Of a DNA stretch of 64,000 nucleotides, positions 22,991-35,744 are shown in pieces. Source of the DNA: Anoplopoma fimbria (lineage: Eukaryota > Chordata > Actinopteri > Perciformes > Anoplopomatidae). The position numbers and the translations under genes were made by a program. Location of the stretch: the NCBI RefSeq assembly GCF_027596085.1, contig NC_072467.1, positions 11,506,476 to 11,570,475 on the forward strand, read 5' to 3'. Each line of letters starts with the position of its first letter. The stretch's first letter is position 1. The notes under the pieces are model-generated. The model ran no database searches, was not told the DNA's origin, and saw only the letters and a list, made by a program, of their open reading frames with translations.

Positions 22991-23521
22991 AACACAACAT
23001 ACATATTGTACTTGAGACAACTTGTGAAAAGAGACAACTTCTGTCCTTAAAGGAAAAGTGTGACAATTTTTTGTCCGTTACTAGGAGGTTGCCAGGCAAC
23101 GAGAAGAGACTCTTAGTCACAGACCCCCACCACAACTTGCCATTTTGGTGTCTGGATTGAACACAGAGTAGGAGCAGAGGTCGCATTAACCAAATATTTT
23201 CTGTGATTGAATTCTTTTTAACTGAAAAATCTGAAGGCCGTTTTTTTTGGATGGACTGGATGCTAGGTCACAAAGTGCTGCCAGTGCAGCTGTGTGACTG
23301 AAGCAGAGCGAGCGCATGCTGGGAAAACCCATGTTCAGAAAATTCGGGTAATTCCATTCTCCCGTGTGGCAGCAGAGCATTATTTAGCCCTCCGAACCAA
23401 ATTAATACACCTATGAGACGTAAAATGCAAAAAGTAATGAGAATCGTCTCTGCAGCATCTGCAACACCATAAATCTGGAGTTCAAGTAGAGTACATAATA
23501 AGTTATTGCCGATATCTACTT
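22991..23521. other. No gene recognised
   Basis: Mixed sequence. 'GGTTGCCAGGCAACGAG' (about 23087-23103) recalls the end of a common teleost repeat. Otherwise nothing recognisable. Confidence 0.35.
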
Positions 23522-23523
23522 TA

Positions 23524-23554
23524 CACTCACCGGCCACTTTATTAGGTACACCTT
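23524..23554. repeat. Left terminal inverted repeat of the DD36E element
   Basis: Starts CACTCACCGGCC immediately after the TA target and pairs with 24490-24520. One mismatch lies at the T of GGTACACC (C in the other arm). Confidence 0.93.
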
Positions 23555-23555
23555 G

Positions 23556-24373
23556 CTAGTACCGGGTTGGACCCCCTTTTGCCTTCAGAACTGCCTTAAT
23601 TCTTCGTAGCATAGATTCAAGAAGGTTTTGGAAACATTCCTCAGAGATTTTGGTCCATATTGACATGATAGCATCACGCAGTTGCTGCAGATTTGTCGGC
23701 TGCACATCCATGATGCGAAACTCCCGTTCCACCACATCCCAAAGGTGCTCTATTGGATTGAGATCTGGTGACTGTGGAGGCCATTGGAGTACAGTGAACT
23801 CATTGTCATGTTCAAGAAACCAGTTTGAGATGATGTGAGCTTTGTGACATTTTGCATTATCCTGCTGGAAGTAGCCATCAGAAGATGGGTACACTGTGGT
23901 CATAAAGGGATGGACATGGTCAGCAACAATACTTAGGTAGGCCGTGGTGTTTAAACGATGCTAAATTGGTACTATGGGGCCCAAAGTGTGCCAAGAAAAT
24001 ATCCCCCACACCATTACACTTCCACCACCAGCCTGAACCGTTGATACAAGGCAGGATGGATCCATGCTTTCATGTTGTTTACGCCAAATTCTGACCCTAC
24101 CATCTGAATGTCGCAGCTGAAATCGAGACTCATCAGACCAGGCAACGTTTTTCCAATCTTCTATTGTCCAATTCTGGTGACCCTGTGCGAATTGTAGCCT
24201 CAGTGTCCTGTTCTTAGCTGACAGGAGTGGCACCCGGTGTGGTCTTCTGCTGCTGTAGCCCATCTGCTTCAAGGTTCGACTTGTTGTGCGTTCAGAGATG
24301 GTATTCTGCATACCTTGGTTGTAACGATTGGTTATTTGAGTTACTGTTGCCTTTCTATCCCTTTCTTCCCCAT
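23556..24373 (-). pseudogene. Tc1-like transposase (DD36E), broken
   Basis: Read on the minus strand. A start and five codons (MGKKG, from 24373) lead straight into sequence that normally lies well inside the protein. Most of the N-terminal DNA-binding helix-turn-helix region is therefore deleted, with a frame change near 24360. From about 24353 the frame is open through RKATVTQ, SRTLKQMGYSS and VAWSDESRF (first catalytic Asp) to a TAG stop at 23961-23963. The same frame continues beyond the stop through VYPSSDGYFQQDNAKCH (second Asp) and QSPDLNPIEHLW (catalytic Glu) to the natural end KGGPTRY at 23559. Family members are about 330-350 residues. Catalytic residues are preserved, so the damage is one deletion plus one nonsense change, which suggests a fairly young copy. 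Confidence 0.92.
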
Positions 24374-24489
24374 TCTGATGGTCGGTTTGAACTTCAGCAA
24401 GTCGTCTTCACCACGTCTAGATGCCTAAATGCATTGAGTTGCTGCCATGTGATTGGCTGATTAGCTATTTGTGTTAACAAGCAATTGAA

Positions 24490-24520
24490 CAGGTGTGCCT
24501 AATAAAGTGGCCGGTGAGTG
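24490..24520. repeat. Right terminal inverted repeat of the DD36E element
   Basis: Ends GGCCGGTGAGTG followed by TA. Reverse complement of the left end. Confidence 0.93.
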
Positions 24521-24522
24521 TA

Positions 24523-26180
24523 TAGCTCCTGCAGCACAGTTAGGTGGGACTTAGAAATAAAGAGTCAAATACTTCCATTTCTTGTATACTCAGATCTGCA
24601 ATAAAATAAAGCCTACAATACTTGTATAATTGCACTCTTCCCACTGTGTATTCAAACTGCTGCATATCAATGTCCCTCAGGGTTGAATATCTTTATTTTA
24701 GCATTATCCTGAACTTTGAGATAAGCTAAGCTAAAGTACGGTAGCTAACGTTTGCCGAACTGAATAGCTGCAAGTTGCAATGTAAATGGTAATAAGCTGC
24801 AAAGAAGAATAAAGTTAAGAGGGCTGTGCTACAGCCGTTAAAGTATGCTACAAGTAACAAATAAATCAGAAATGAGAAAAAAAGTTTACCACAGCACGTC
24901 AGCACATGGGAAAGGCATTTAGCGTACAGATATTGAGTGAGGTATCATTCTTCAAATTTTACTGTTGGCAAGGAAACGATCAAATGTATTTTTTCAAAAT
25001 GTTGATTTATTGTCTTGCAGGCTGGTGAAGCAATTGAAACATTCTAGCAATTTAGTGCAAACACATTCTGCAGATGGACATCCAAACCATTTTAATTTTA
25101 GCTATACAAAATAATGGTCTGGTTTTTTCAAGCAAAAATATCAGCTTCTCCTACTGTCTGTCTATATCAATGTATTTTTAACAGCAGAAAATTATAGGAA
25201 GAATAATCTGTAATGTTTTCAGTTTTGGATCACACCATCATTACATTTTCTAATGCCACAGCAGTTCATTAAAATCTTCAGATGAAAGACTAGTCTTTCA
25301 AATGACAACATCTGCGCTGTTACCTGTATATCCTATAACAAGTCGATGATTCAGACTGTAAATTAAACTTGGCTCAGAGTTTGCATTCCCCATTGTTAGT
25401 ACCTCCATGCTTCTCAATGGTTGTATCTCAAACTACACTCCTCTCTCTCATCTGTTAGACTCCAATGTGCCAGCACTGCATACTGCAAAACCTAGTCACT
25501 GTTCAGCTTCGCCTACTCTGTACACAGCTTCTACTGATTAATACACTTTGTAATCTAAGTTGAATATCACAACTGTTTGTCAACAATTCTTGCATCTGTC
25601 AAACCATTATTATCTAAAACAGTTTTCTCTTTTCATAAACTGAAACACTGCAACGTCATGATGCTGAACCACATAGTTGAGGACCTGATTACTCACACTT
25701 AGGTCATCTGGTGCATACTAAGTACAGTAGCAGCAGCATACTTTAAATGATAGTTAGCTGCAGTACTGTTCAACAAATACATTTGGCAAAAGAAAAATGA
25801 AGAGCGAAAAGTAAACCGATCTATCTGACATATTTACACTGATATATTGACCATAGGAGTTTTTATTTAGATATCCTTCCTCGCAGTGACAGTCAGACTA
25901 CACTCATTGGTTGATTATAGCAAAAGAAAAGGTCACTAAACCTTAATGAGGGTATTTAAGTGACCGACAAGTATTCATGACTTGAATTTAAAGTGAGCAT
26001 AAGAGTATGCATAAAGAAAATCATAGAATATTACTCTTCAAGCCTAAGGTAAATCACCAATTTATTTGTTTTTAGGTGACGGATAATTATCTATTCTGTT
26101 TATCAGTCACACTTGCTAGCTCACAAACATTTAACGGACATTATGAAGGATTTAGTGGCATCTAGCAAAGTGGTTGCAGA
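24523..26180. other. No gene recognised; old repeat remnant near 24700-24790
   Basis: 'GATAAGCTAAGCTAAAG' (24720 region) resembles part of a common teleost repeat also seen around 42.8 kb. The remainder is A/T-rich and unassigned. Confidence 0.35.
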
Positions 26181-26299
26181 TTGCAACCAACTGATTACCC
26201 CTCAGCTCACTCCTCCATTTCCAAAACTGCGGTAACGCTAGCCACAGAGGTCAAAACCGTGGTAACTGTTTGCCTTGTTCAGAAGCCATCCTTACTCAA

Positions 26300-26480
26300 A
26301 GAGCACTGTAAGTCAGACGATGGCTGGGCAATGCCACGGTTTGGTACTCTGCGCCTCAGTTTCCAAGCGTGTTGGAGGACTACAGTTGCCTTCAGGTAAC
26401 GTAAAAACGGAAAAGGCTATTGTAGGAACATGGCGGTGCAATGCAGGGCACTAAATAAATAGCACAGCTGTTGGGTTTAT
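26300..26480. repeat. Probable interspersed repeat fragment
   Basis: 'GGAACATGGCGGTGCAATGC' (26426-26445) and the preceding 'GGAGGACTACAGTTGCCTTC' resemble a recurrent teleost repeat in which 'AACATGGCGGTGCAA' is a hallmark. The open frame ending just before it (26181-26399) has no recognised domain and partly overlaps this repeat, so it is not called as a gene. Confidence 0.4.
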
Positions 26481-27420
26481 TCTTGCGCTGGAGGCCGATG
26501 ATAATAGAGAAGCCCTTTAAGTGTGGTTTTTTTGTCCCTCCCAAGACCGGCGTGCAGATGTCAGGGTCCAATACGTCTCAATAAATCCAATAACGTCAGT
26601 TCTTAGAGAGATAAGCCTTTAGGAAATAGGAGCTACTCCTCTTATGGAGGAAAAACTGTTCAAATACCAGCAAGCTGGCTAACGTCTGATAAACAGCACT
26701 ATTGGTTCGTGGAGCGAGCTAGCAACAGCTACCGTCTGTAGTCTGGGGCCACTGGTTGTTTCTCACAAACATCGAGTGCAAAAGTGCAAAAACACAAATT
26801 AACTGAGTTGCAAATTTATTTCGCTTTCACTCCAAAATTCCCACACGCTTTAACTCAGCCCTATGTGATTACCTCTAGGAATTTCCTCTAAACCGCTTTT
26901 CTCATTAGAGAGTTGCTTTCATGTTGAAACCACCTATGGTGACACTGCCAATGAGGAGCACTCAGTTCTCAGTGAATTGTAACCCACTATGAATAAAGAC
27001 GTCTACTAAAATGCACTTAGATAATTAGCATTGAGCAAGACTTATGGAGCTGTGAAAACGAGCTTCTAATGTCTCCAACAGCTCATTCGGTGGCTCATTC
27101 ATTTACTTCCAGTGGACGTCATGCTGAGTTCTGAAAGCTCTCAAAATCCATCTACAGCCTTCCTATTCGAGAAGAAATGAGTGGGTGTTTATGTGCATAT
27201 GATAAGGAGAGAAAGATGGATAAATAGACACAGACGTACAAATGGAGCAGTTTGATATCTCCGCCCAGCTGGTAATCAGACTTCAAAAACACAGCGAGAG
27301 GGTTGTGTTCCACTAAGTGGCGATTGATCGCTGTGTGAGTGTGTGTGTATGTGTGTGATGGGAAAAGATGGCTGATAGCTTGACTGATCCTTCCAGATGG
27401 ACACACATACACACCTGTCT
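26481..27420. other. No gene recognised
   Basis: Complex sequence with no repeat family or exon recognised. Short GT variants at 27335-27357. Confidence 0.35.
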
Positions 27421-27730
27421 CGCCTGTGTCTCATCTTCAGCGATATCTCTCTTCTTCTTCATCACCCCCCTCGCTCTCTCTGCTTCAATCCCTCGCTCTG
27501 AGGAGTGGGTGTGCTCTCCGCTGTCCTTCTCCAATCTCCCTCCTCAGTGTGCGTCCACCGCTACCATGGACACAGCACACTCACAAACACACACACACCT
27601 CCTCAATCCCTTTTTCCCTGCCTTTCTCGCTCTCTCTATCCCACAACTCTTTTTTCTCGCTCCTCTCCCTCTTTCTTACCCCCTCATCCTCCTCCTCCTC
27701 CTTATCTGCTCCCACTTCTCTTCATTAAGC
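27421..27730. repeat. Pyrimidine-rich low-complexity region
   Basis: C/T-dominated plus strand (CTCTCTCTGC, CTCCTCCTCC and similar) with a short CA run at 27579-27598. Three overlapping plus-strand frames here are compositional artefacts. Confidence 0.75.
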
Positions 27731-27888
27731 CTCCACCATCTCCTCTTTGCCTCCTGCTTAGTGCTCACTTATCAAAGCTACACTCAAAGCACAGGTGGAG
27801 ATCGGTGGAGAGATGGGTCGCATAATACAGATAAAGAGGACGTGTGTGTGAGTGGAAACAAGTATGGGTTTTTGTTCATGCGTGTCCA

Positions 27889-27890
27889 TG

Positions 27891-27921
<31 letters not shown>
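27889..27921 (+). repeat. Interrupted (GT)n microsatellite
   Basis: Two GT runs separated by one TTTG. Confidence 0.9.
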
Positions 27922-27939
27922 TTTGGACGTGTGATTAGA

Positions 27940-29540
27940 GTATTTCTTTCTTGCCTGGAGCGATGTCGGCTGGACACCGAGTCCAAAGCTGCTTCACCCT
28001 CTGTCTCCATCAAAACAAAGCAATTACACATTCACAGACATGAGGGCACCACCTCTGACAGCCGGAGGGTCGACAAGCCAGGGCCTTTTATCTAGACTAC
28101 CCATAAGCTCAATCTTTAAAAAAGAACTATATGCTTTTAAACAAAATTTCCCATATGATATTCCTATGATTTAGAACAATCCAGGAGAGATGGGTAAACA
28201 GCAAACATTTTGAAAAGCTCCTAATATGAGCATAGCACGAACACTAAGATCAGTAAGCTTCTTAAGAAAATAAATATTGCTTTACCCCTCAGCAGAGTAC
28301 TGCACAAGTTAGAAAACAACAAATGCTTTCAGAGTTTAATGATAAAGCGTGTTGTACACTAAGAAGACTGTTCACAGTTTCTAATTGGCAAGAGAAAAAA
28401 ATTATGTTTGAACAATAAAGTATGTAGTTGGTTACTGGATATAACGGCCCCTTAGGGTTGGTAAATGTTAATTAATAAAAGTATCCCTGTGTATCCTATT
28501 TGTGAGTTTTAAGATAAGAGCGAGATTTTTGGTGTTTCCATCATTGCTATCATTTTCATTCGGTTCAAAACCAACAGTAAAATATGTCCATTTTACTGTT
28601 TTTTGCCAACATCTTTCCTGCTGGAGCTGGACCGTATAGATCGAAGTTATACGTTGACATTTAAATTATTATTACATATAACTGACAGACACATTGGGTA
28701 ATATTCAGCTTCAATCTATATTTTTGGTGTTTAGCCTTCGAAAAACGAAACTTTCACTGCGGTCAAAAACTTAACTATCCCAATGTCGCAGTCTAGCAGC
28801 AATACAACATATACATTTATACAACCACAAGAATTTTTTTTTAGCAACAACAATGCCGTGTAAAATTGAAAAATCACAAGAAAAAGAGAGGAAATTCACA
28901 CCAGGCATGACATAACTGAATATCGTTCCATTATCATGGACACGTGAGGACCATTATGGTTGCCAACTTATATTGTTTTTAACTATAATCTTGTCATATC
29001 GCTCAAGCCTACAACTCCTCTGTTTGGTTTCTGTGCTTTCTCTCTCCAGGGCTGCAGACCTGATGAGTGTAATGAGCGGCTTTGGACACACCTGGGCTTT
29101 GTGTGCCCCATACAATAAAGCCTGAGCAGCAGGAGCCAATTTTTTTGGCAGACCTCTTCTCTTTTGTCACAGTTTAAGAGCCAAGCTGTGACACAACAAT
29201 TAACATTTTAGCTTGCCTGCTTCAGGAAACAACTGGCATAAACTCATGTGTGACTTGCTTTATGTTATTATGAGTAAGAAAAAGGTCTGGCTCTATCTGG
29301 CACTGCTCCTTTGCCCTCTTGGTTGCATTGATCAGGGATCAAATAAGCACTTTGGGCCCTATTTTAATTGTGCTTGTCAGGAATACTCAAGGCCAGGGGC
29401 CAGTTAATAAACAAACATTAAACTGTCCTGGTGTTTAGGACCAGGATTACTGTACCTGGTAAAATGATATTACTCAAAATGTAACTTTTTTTAAGCAGGT
29501 ACAATAATTGTCCTATTTGTTATTCTCTTAATTTTCTTGA
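27940..29540. other. No gene; possible regulatory block 27950-28095
   Basis: 27950-28095 is G/C-balanced and repeat-free (for example 'GGCTGGACACCGAGTCC'), resembling a conserved non-coding element. The rest is A/T-rich without identifiable features. Frames at 28954-29139 (-) and 29213-29407 (+) have no domain. Confidence 0.3.
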
Positions 29541-30880
29541 ATTAGAACATGTCGGCAGGCAGACTGTTTACTGACATTTACCACATTAAATGTTATTTTA
29601 ATGCTGATTTTAACACTTTTAATTTTTGTTGTGTTGTGTTTGCTGCTGTTAATAAAATCCCCAAATTGGCAGTTGAGAGACGCTGCATCAGAAGCACATG
29701 GTGTGAGCCATGTCATGTCAAGTGTAACACACAATTTCCACCAAAGTACCACCAGCTTGCTTTGCCCTACGTCCTTTGAATGTATTTCCCGCTTTTTAGT
29801 GCCCCTCCTCCTATTTGTGCACAAAAGTACAGACGGGCTAAGCCAATTTAAAGTTTCTGCACCACCACATCATAGGGCCCTATTGTGTAAAAGCATGTTT
29901 TGCCTTCTCTTTTTATCAGCTATTGAATCCATCTAAGTTGCATGAAGTGGCTAAGTGTAGTTGAGTTAAAAGAGTCTAAAAATGTATGAGAGCAGATGAT
30001 GGTAAGCCATCTATGAAGAAGACACGTTTAATCTGAATGAAAGTATGAAATGGTCCAATACAGATACCTCAGGAACCATACAGTTGAAGTCAGCAGCAAA
30101 CAGAGACATGGGAAACCACCAGCCTCAACAATTCTCACTGAAGTGTGACAGGTTTTAAGCATTAAGCAGTTAGGATGTCTTGTGAGAAACTGCCCATGAA
30201 GCGATATCTGACAGTTCATAGCTAAAGACATATTATTTAGAAAAACATCCAGGTGATACTTTATGTACCAATTACAAAAAGGTTTTCTCTTTGCATTGGG
30301 TTGGCCTACAGCGGTTATCAACTTTGAAATACAGCCCACTTGCTCTGGCTTAATGTATCACCCGCAAGCTATAAACAAGCGTAGTTGAGAGAGCTACAAC
30401 ACTAAAACAACAATAAAACATGGAATTCAAAATGTTACTTAAAAGGTTTATATGGGGCGGTTCTGTTCCCTGTGAGCAATCAGTTAATAATCTTGTGCGA
30501 AGTGAAGAATTAAGTGAGAAGGCTAATGGGGGGATGATGGACATTAGCCTTTCAGTAATGTCCAGCAAGTGTAATTCAGACAGGGTGGTCATGCCCTCAG
30601 GGAAAAGTAGAAGGTTAGTCAAGGCCACATATTGGAGAACCCACAAGAATCCCTGTGTGTCACCTGACTAGCCCGTCACCTGAGCCTTTCATCCATGAAA
30701 GCCTATCGTCCATCATATCTGGAAAGTTTAGCAGGACAAAAACATGCACAAGGAAATGTTATTGGCTTTTTACTCATTTATTTATCACTGCCTTTGTGTT
30801 GTGGGCAGAATGTAAGACGTAATCGGCCATAGTTGTAAGATGTAACAATTACTACATTACTACAACAATTAATAATCACC
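29541..30880. other. No gene recognised
   Basis: Several 60-110 codon frames on both strands overlap one another with no recognisable motifs, signal peptide pattern or splice context. None is called. Confidence 0.4.
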
Positions 30881-30999
30881 TAGCAGCTGCCCGTCGGCAG
30901 GAGCATCCCCCTCAATAGCTGCAGATATCACATACCAACTGTTCAACATGAAGGAAAAAATAGCATTTGGAACATTCTGCGAATACCTACATTTGCATA

Positions 31000-31017
31000 T
31001 GCATGGTTAACCATGCA
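31000..31017. repeat. 18-bp perfect palindrome beside an octamer motif
   Basis: TGCATGGTTAACCATGCA is self-complementary over its whole length. It directly follows ATTTGCATA (30991-30999), which contains the ATTTGCAT octamer recognised by POU-domain factors. The surrounding 30890-31060 is complex and repeat-free. Confidence 0.6.
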
Positions 31018-31059
31018 GCATCAGGGGCTACCTGCATGTTGATAGGGTGGACCTCCTTT

Positions 31060-33950
31060 CAATTTATTAATATAGTAACGTGAATTTAATAGGAATGAAT
31101 CATGTCTTACTTTTTTCCTTCGTTATCATTTAGTAGATCTGGAACTGGATCTGTTCATGAACACATCACTATGCAGCAATGACGAGGTGCTCTTCATGAA
31201 ATAATTGTATAATAAGCGCCATATAGTTCCTCTAAATTTAAACATTTTCTTACAAGTGGTGGTAACTTGCTTATGGTGAGGCAGAGCTCACTAAATACAG
31301 AGAAGCTGAGGAAGCAAAGATGATGGTTTGTGAAAATGAAAAGCTGTTAAGAAGGACATCCAACAAAGTTTGCTGTCCAAGGTGATCACATTTGGGGGTC
31401 ATTGGCAGACATTCCAAGTGTGTACTGAAAAAATTAAGTGGCCTCTTCATTCTCTAGGAAAATGTTTGCGGCAATTGCTCTCTATTTGCAGACTCTACAC
31501 CCTTGGCGGATACTTTTATTCATTTAAGGACTTCATTGGTTGCCTTAGAAACATCTGTGAAGTCTCTGCTCAATATTACAGTAGTTCAAGGTTGTGACAG
31601 TGGAAGTATCCCTCTCGCCACAGCATGGTGCACGTTGTTCACTCAGCCAGCAAATTGCTGATGAAGGAGCAAAACATATGAACATCCACCTGCTGTGGAC
31701 ATTAGTTGCTGTACCCACAGCATCTACTTTCAGGTAATGTACATGGTTCAACTATGAGACACATTTGTATCTCTCTGTATAAGTTAGAATTGCACATCAT
31801 TTTTTTCCCGAACAAGGATACATTTTCGGTGCTTTTGCATCGCAAATTATGGCATCATCCAATCACCTTGTGTGGTATTCACATATTCAAACATATCTTA
31901 TATTGTACAACAAAATGGACCCACCGTAGTCTAAAGCTGCAACGGCGAACCTTATTATTCTTTTCAACTTTGACAAAGGCAGCGCAAACCTTCTGTTCTT
32001 ACCTTTCACAATAAAAGCATATACACTGCATAACTGTTAATCAGAGGGAACTCAAATACAGTCAGTGCATTTTGCTAAAACAAAGCTCAATAAAATAGCT
32101 TACAGTAGTTTAGGCCATGCAACTATTTACTGTCGACAGACAGCCAGACGCTACTTTGGGTCGGTATGATCTAGGTAGATGGTTCTCTGTCTGCGAGAAT
32201 CCTTTTGAGCATTTAATGGAAATAGTGTTTGTGCAACTGTCGCAAATCTGCATTGCTGCTGGTAGTTCTGATTTGTGTAATATTTGCAGTCGAGTATTTT
32301 GCTTTTTTGTGTATTCGCCACGTCCCCTCGTTGTGTAAAGGCCTTGAGAATGATAAAAGTGTAATTTTCCCACTAACTCAAAAAAGATGTCACTCAATTA
32401 GTCTATACTCCACCACACAGTCCTGAGAAGAAGTCCAAACAGCCAGAATAACTGAAAACACCTGTGTGGGGCTTTAACTGAGCAACCTTTCAGTGGTTCT
32501 GATCTACAAAAAAAAGTGTTGAGGAATTAGTTTGAAATTTTATTTGTAAATTTACCTTGAATGAATGTTTGATAACAGGTTTTAAAAATATGATAATCTG
32601 GGTCAGTGAAGCTACTGGTTAAACATTCTTGGTTTTCCAGCTCCCTGTCCTACAGAAACCACTACTACCAATGAAATATTGAAGTGTTTACAAAATCTCG
32701 GCCTCCCTTCCTTCATGTTTGCATCCTTCTCGCTCCCTGTTCTCCTTTCCCTCCACGCCCTATCCTGCCAATCATCTGCCAGCAATTATGCAGATTTCTC
32801 TCTTTAAAAACATGCTGCATTCAGAATTTATGTCCTTCTTCCCTTCCCCTCTACACCTCCCTCCAACCCTCCTTCACGGCCTAAAAATGGATGACCTGTA
32901 CTTTATTTGGAGGAGTGATATTTCCGAGCATTTCACACTCACTCGTTCTGTCTTTTTAGCTCCCTGTCTCTCTTCAGCATCATTAGAGGTTGCCCTGACA
33001 GGGGTGTGTGGTGTATAGGGTTGAAGGGTATGTAAATGTGTGTGCACCCTCTTTTTAGGGTCCTTGCTTCAGTATATTTATGCCATCATGTGTCGATCTA
33101 TTGGCATGCATGTTTAAGTGTGTTCACATGCTTGCGTGCGCGCCTGTCTGTGTGTCAGGGTGCGTTCAGAAGACAAAATATGTGGAAAATAATGCAGGAG
33201 GAGAATGTGGTTTCTGTATAATGGGCCGGCATTAACTTTCCTTTTCAACCCTTCAACCTTGAACTGAACTGAGCCAGAGTCACTGTGTGTGCGTGCTGAC
33301 CTGAACCATGCTAACGGGGAGCAAGGGCATAGCGCACACAGTATTTTATTTTTTTGTTGGGAGAGTTTCCTTGCTCTAAATTTACTTGTAAGCCAAGTCT
33401 GTGTGGTTTGATTATATGAGATCTATAGAAGAGATGAAATTATTTAGTCTACAAGATAAAATATCTGCTATTTATCAGAATGGTAGAGACAAATGCCGAA
33501 AGTGTACTTTATATTTTTTGTAAGTTACGTTTATTCAGAGACTATGATGTTTTTGATGTCAACTAAAAATATTCACATTGTAAGTGCTCCCATTTCTTTT
33601 CTTTTTTTGATGAAAATTAGAATTTGCCTGTCAAACACCGCAGATTGCAACAAATTTCCGGCCTGCGGTAACGCTGAAGTTGCACTTGTATCGGCTGATA
33701 AGCATCAGCTGTTGTTGTAATATGCTGTTCAATGCTCTGCTTTGGACATTTATGACACTGAATGAAATAAACTTATTATTATGGATCACATAAAATTTTA
33801 CCCACCCTCCTTGTTTCTCTGTCCTGCCTTACACCCTTACACACAAAAACACCCATTCTACCTATTCACACTGGCAGAAATGCCCACATACACTTGTCAC
33901 TTCTTCGCCTCAGGACTGGTTACATATGCATGTTTTAACCTTGGACTTTG
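31060..33950. other. No gene recognised
   Basis: A/T-rich, with pyrimidine-rich patches (32690-32880). Frames at 31706-32014, 32110-32397 and 32719-33018 lack any recognisable domain. No repeat family identified. Confidence 0.4.
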
Positions 33951-33954
33951 ACCC

Positions 33955-33978
33955 TGTGTGTGTGTGTGTGTGTGTGTA
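33955..33978 (+). repeat. (GT)n microsatellite, short
   Basis: About 12 GT units. Confidence 0.9.
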
Positions 33979-34059
33979 ATACACATATTTCACAAATTCA
34001 ATTTTTTTCCTTTCACTTGCAAAACCTTGAATAAAAGATTGCAAGAAGTGTGAAGGAGG

Positions 34060-34345
34060 AAATATGGGCCTGCGGGAAATACTTGCGAGAGATGAAAAAA
34101 ATGAGGGGGATAGTTTGAAAAGCAAAAAGGGTCTGAGAAAGCGACAGGTCAACATGGACGAGAGGAGAAAGGGAGATGAAGGGGAGGAGGATTGGATGAG
34201 GGATAAGGCAATTTATATGAGATATAAAGGGGGATTGATTCAATGAGAAGGTGATTTGGAGCAAAGAAGAGTGAGCAGGAGGGAGAGACGGGGGGGATGG
34301 ATTAAAAAGAAACAGAGGATGGTGGTGGAGGAGAGAAATGTGTGA
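34060..34345. repeat. Polypurine-biased tract
   Basis: Strong A/G bias (GGAGGAGG, GAGAGACGGGGGGG near 34280-34297). The minus-strand Ser/Pro/Leu-rich frame is compositional. Confidence 0.65.
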
Positions 34346-35540
34346 TTTGGCAGCAGGGAGAACATCCACGCCAGCTTCACCCACTGAGTCTTCTCTCCTT
34401 CTCACTCTTATTGTCTTTTGTCAACTTCTCACCTCTTATTATAAACTGGTTGTGAAAACATGGCATTGTAACTTACACAAATGGGTGGCGTTCAGCTGCG
34501 ATCTTTCATCAGATGTACTTAGTTGACTGTTTTCCTGAATTGCTTTGACTCAAATCTTTAAACAGTGTTAACATTCTCAAAGCTCTATAGGTGCATTTGT
34601 CAAAGCAGCTTACATCACTACTAGAATGTCATTTTTTTCTACTTAACTGAATGCTATTGTGTATCTAAATAAATACTATTCCAATGCCAACTTTAAAATG
34701 TTTTACATTACACAAACACTTAAACACTACGATTAAATCGCAGATCTGCAAAACTGAGTTTCTAAACAAGAGCATCACTTTAAATCTTGTATTTACCAAA
34801 GATGTGCTCATAAGTGTCTTGGAAATAAGTAATTCAGCATAAAAAAATGCCGAATATAGTCAACCAAATCAACAGATTAGTTGACTAATATTCCGAGAAC
34901 GGTCATCGTCCCACACAGTTACAAAAGTTGGCAGGTCATGCCTTACCAAACATCATTCTGAGGGATAATATTACTGAAGAGGGTCTCCAAGAACGTCAGG
35001 AGTTTCTGGGTATTGTCGGTCCAACATTGGGAATATGTGTGCTGTGAAGAGGTTAGCATAGATGCTGCAATAGCATCAAAAAATCTGAGTTAGAGAGCAT
35101 TACATCATGAAATATGTAGCAAAAGTGAGTTCTGACAAAGAACAGCACTGAAGGCAAGAGAACAGCACTGAAGGCTTTTCGCTAGGGAAATTCTTTTTTC
35201 ACTCTTCTCCTGCAAAGCTTCAGTAAGAATTTGATTGACAGATGGTTCATCCAATCAAGTGCCAAGTATTCTTTTTTAAAGAGCCTTCACTTTTCCAAAC
35301 AGTTTCTAATCACGGCTGAGGTGCATGAGGCCAGGCCCATCTAATAGGCAGTGAATTTAGGGTTGTTCTGCTTCAATATGACACAAAATGTGATTCACTG
35401 ATGACTCACATTGGAAGAGAGAAGTGTCCTTTTCTGTTCCGTGAGTTTCCGAAACGTTCCTTATCAACCAGGGAGTGAAATATTCCAGCCATCTGATCTC
35501 TCAACATGCTTGTACTGCAACACTCAGTGATATGTTTGTG
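34346..35540. other. No gene; a 21-bp tandem duplication at about 35139-35179
   Basis: AGAACAGCACTGAAGGC occurs twice (about 35139 and 35159). A pair AGTCAAC / GTTGACT around 34859-34887 forms a small inverted repeat. Nothing else is recognised. Confidence 0.4.
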
Positions 35541-35644
35541 TGTGTGTGTGTGTGCGTTTCAGCTTCTCCATCACCGGCCCTTGACAGTGGGGTGTCAGAA
35601 CTCACTGACAACTGACCCACACAGCTTGCATGTCTAATGAATGC

Positions 35645-35677
35645 ACGCACACACACAAACACAAACACACACACACA

Positions 35678-35742
<65 letters not shown>
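35645..35742 (+). repeat. (CA)n microsatellite with AAAC/GACA interruptions
   Basis: Core of about 32 pure CA units at 35679-35742 preceded by interrupted CA. A short GT run lies opposite at 35537-35553. Confidence 0.97.

Positions 35743-35744
<2 letters not shown>

Larger units (their letters stand above)
23524..24520 (-). mobile_element. Tc1/mariner transposon of DD36E type, complete termini, internally deleted
   Basis: Inverted termini of about 31 bp (CACTCACCGGCCACTTTATT and onward) differ at one position between the two ends. Both ends sit directly against TA (23522-23523 and 24521-24522). The 997-bp body encodes a transposase on the minus strand with an N-terminal deletion and one stop codon. 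The spacing between the second catalytic Asp and the Glu is 36 residues, matching the DD36E Tc1/mariner group described in animals as Incomer. Assignment to that named family is inferred from spacing and not checked by alignment. Intact ends mean the copy could in principle be moved by a related transposase. Confidence 0.93.

Noticed and set aside
27368..27934. 188-codon plus-strand frame, the longest in the window
   Set aside because: Composed of pyrimidine-rich low-complexity sequence plus GT repeats. The overlapping alternative frames are equally open, and no domain or splice signals are visible.
29050..29080. Hammerhead-like core CTGATGAG
   Set aside because: The required GAAA and flanking stems are not found at appropriate distances, so it is chance.
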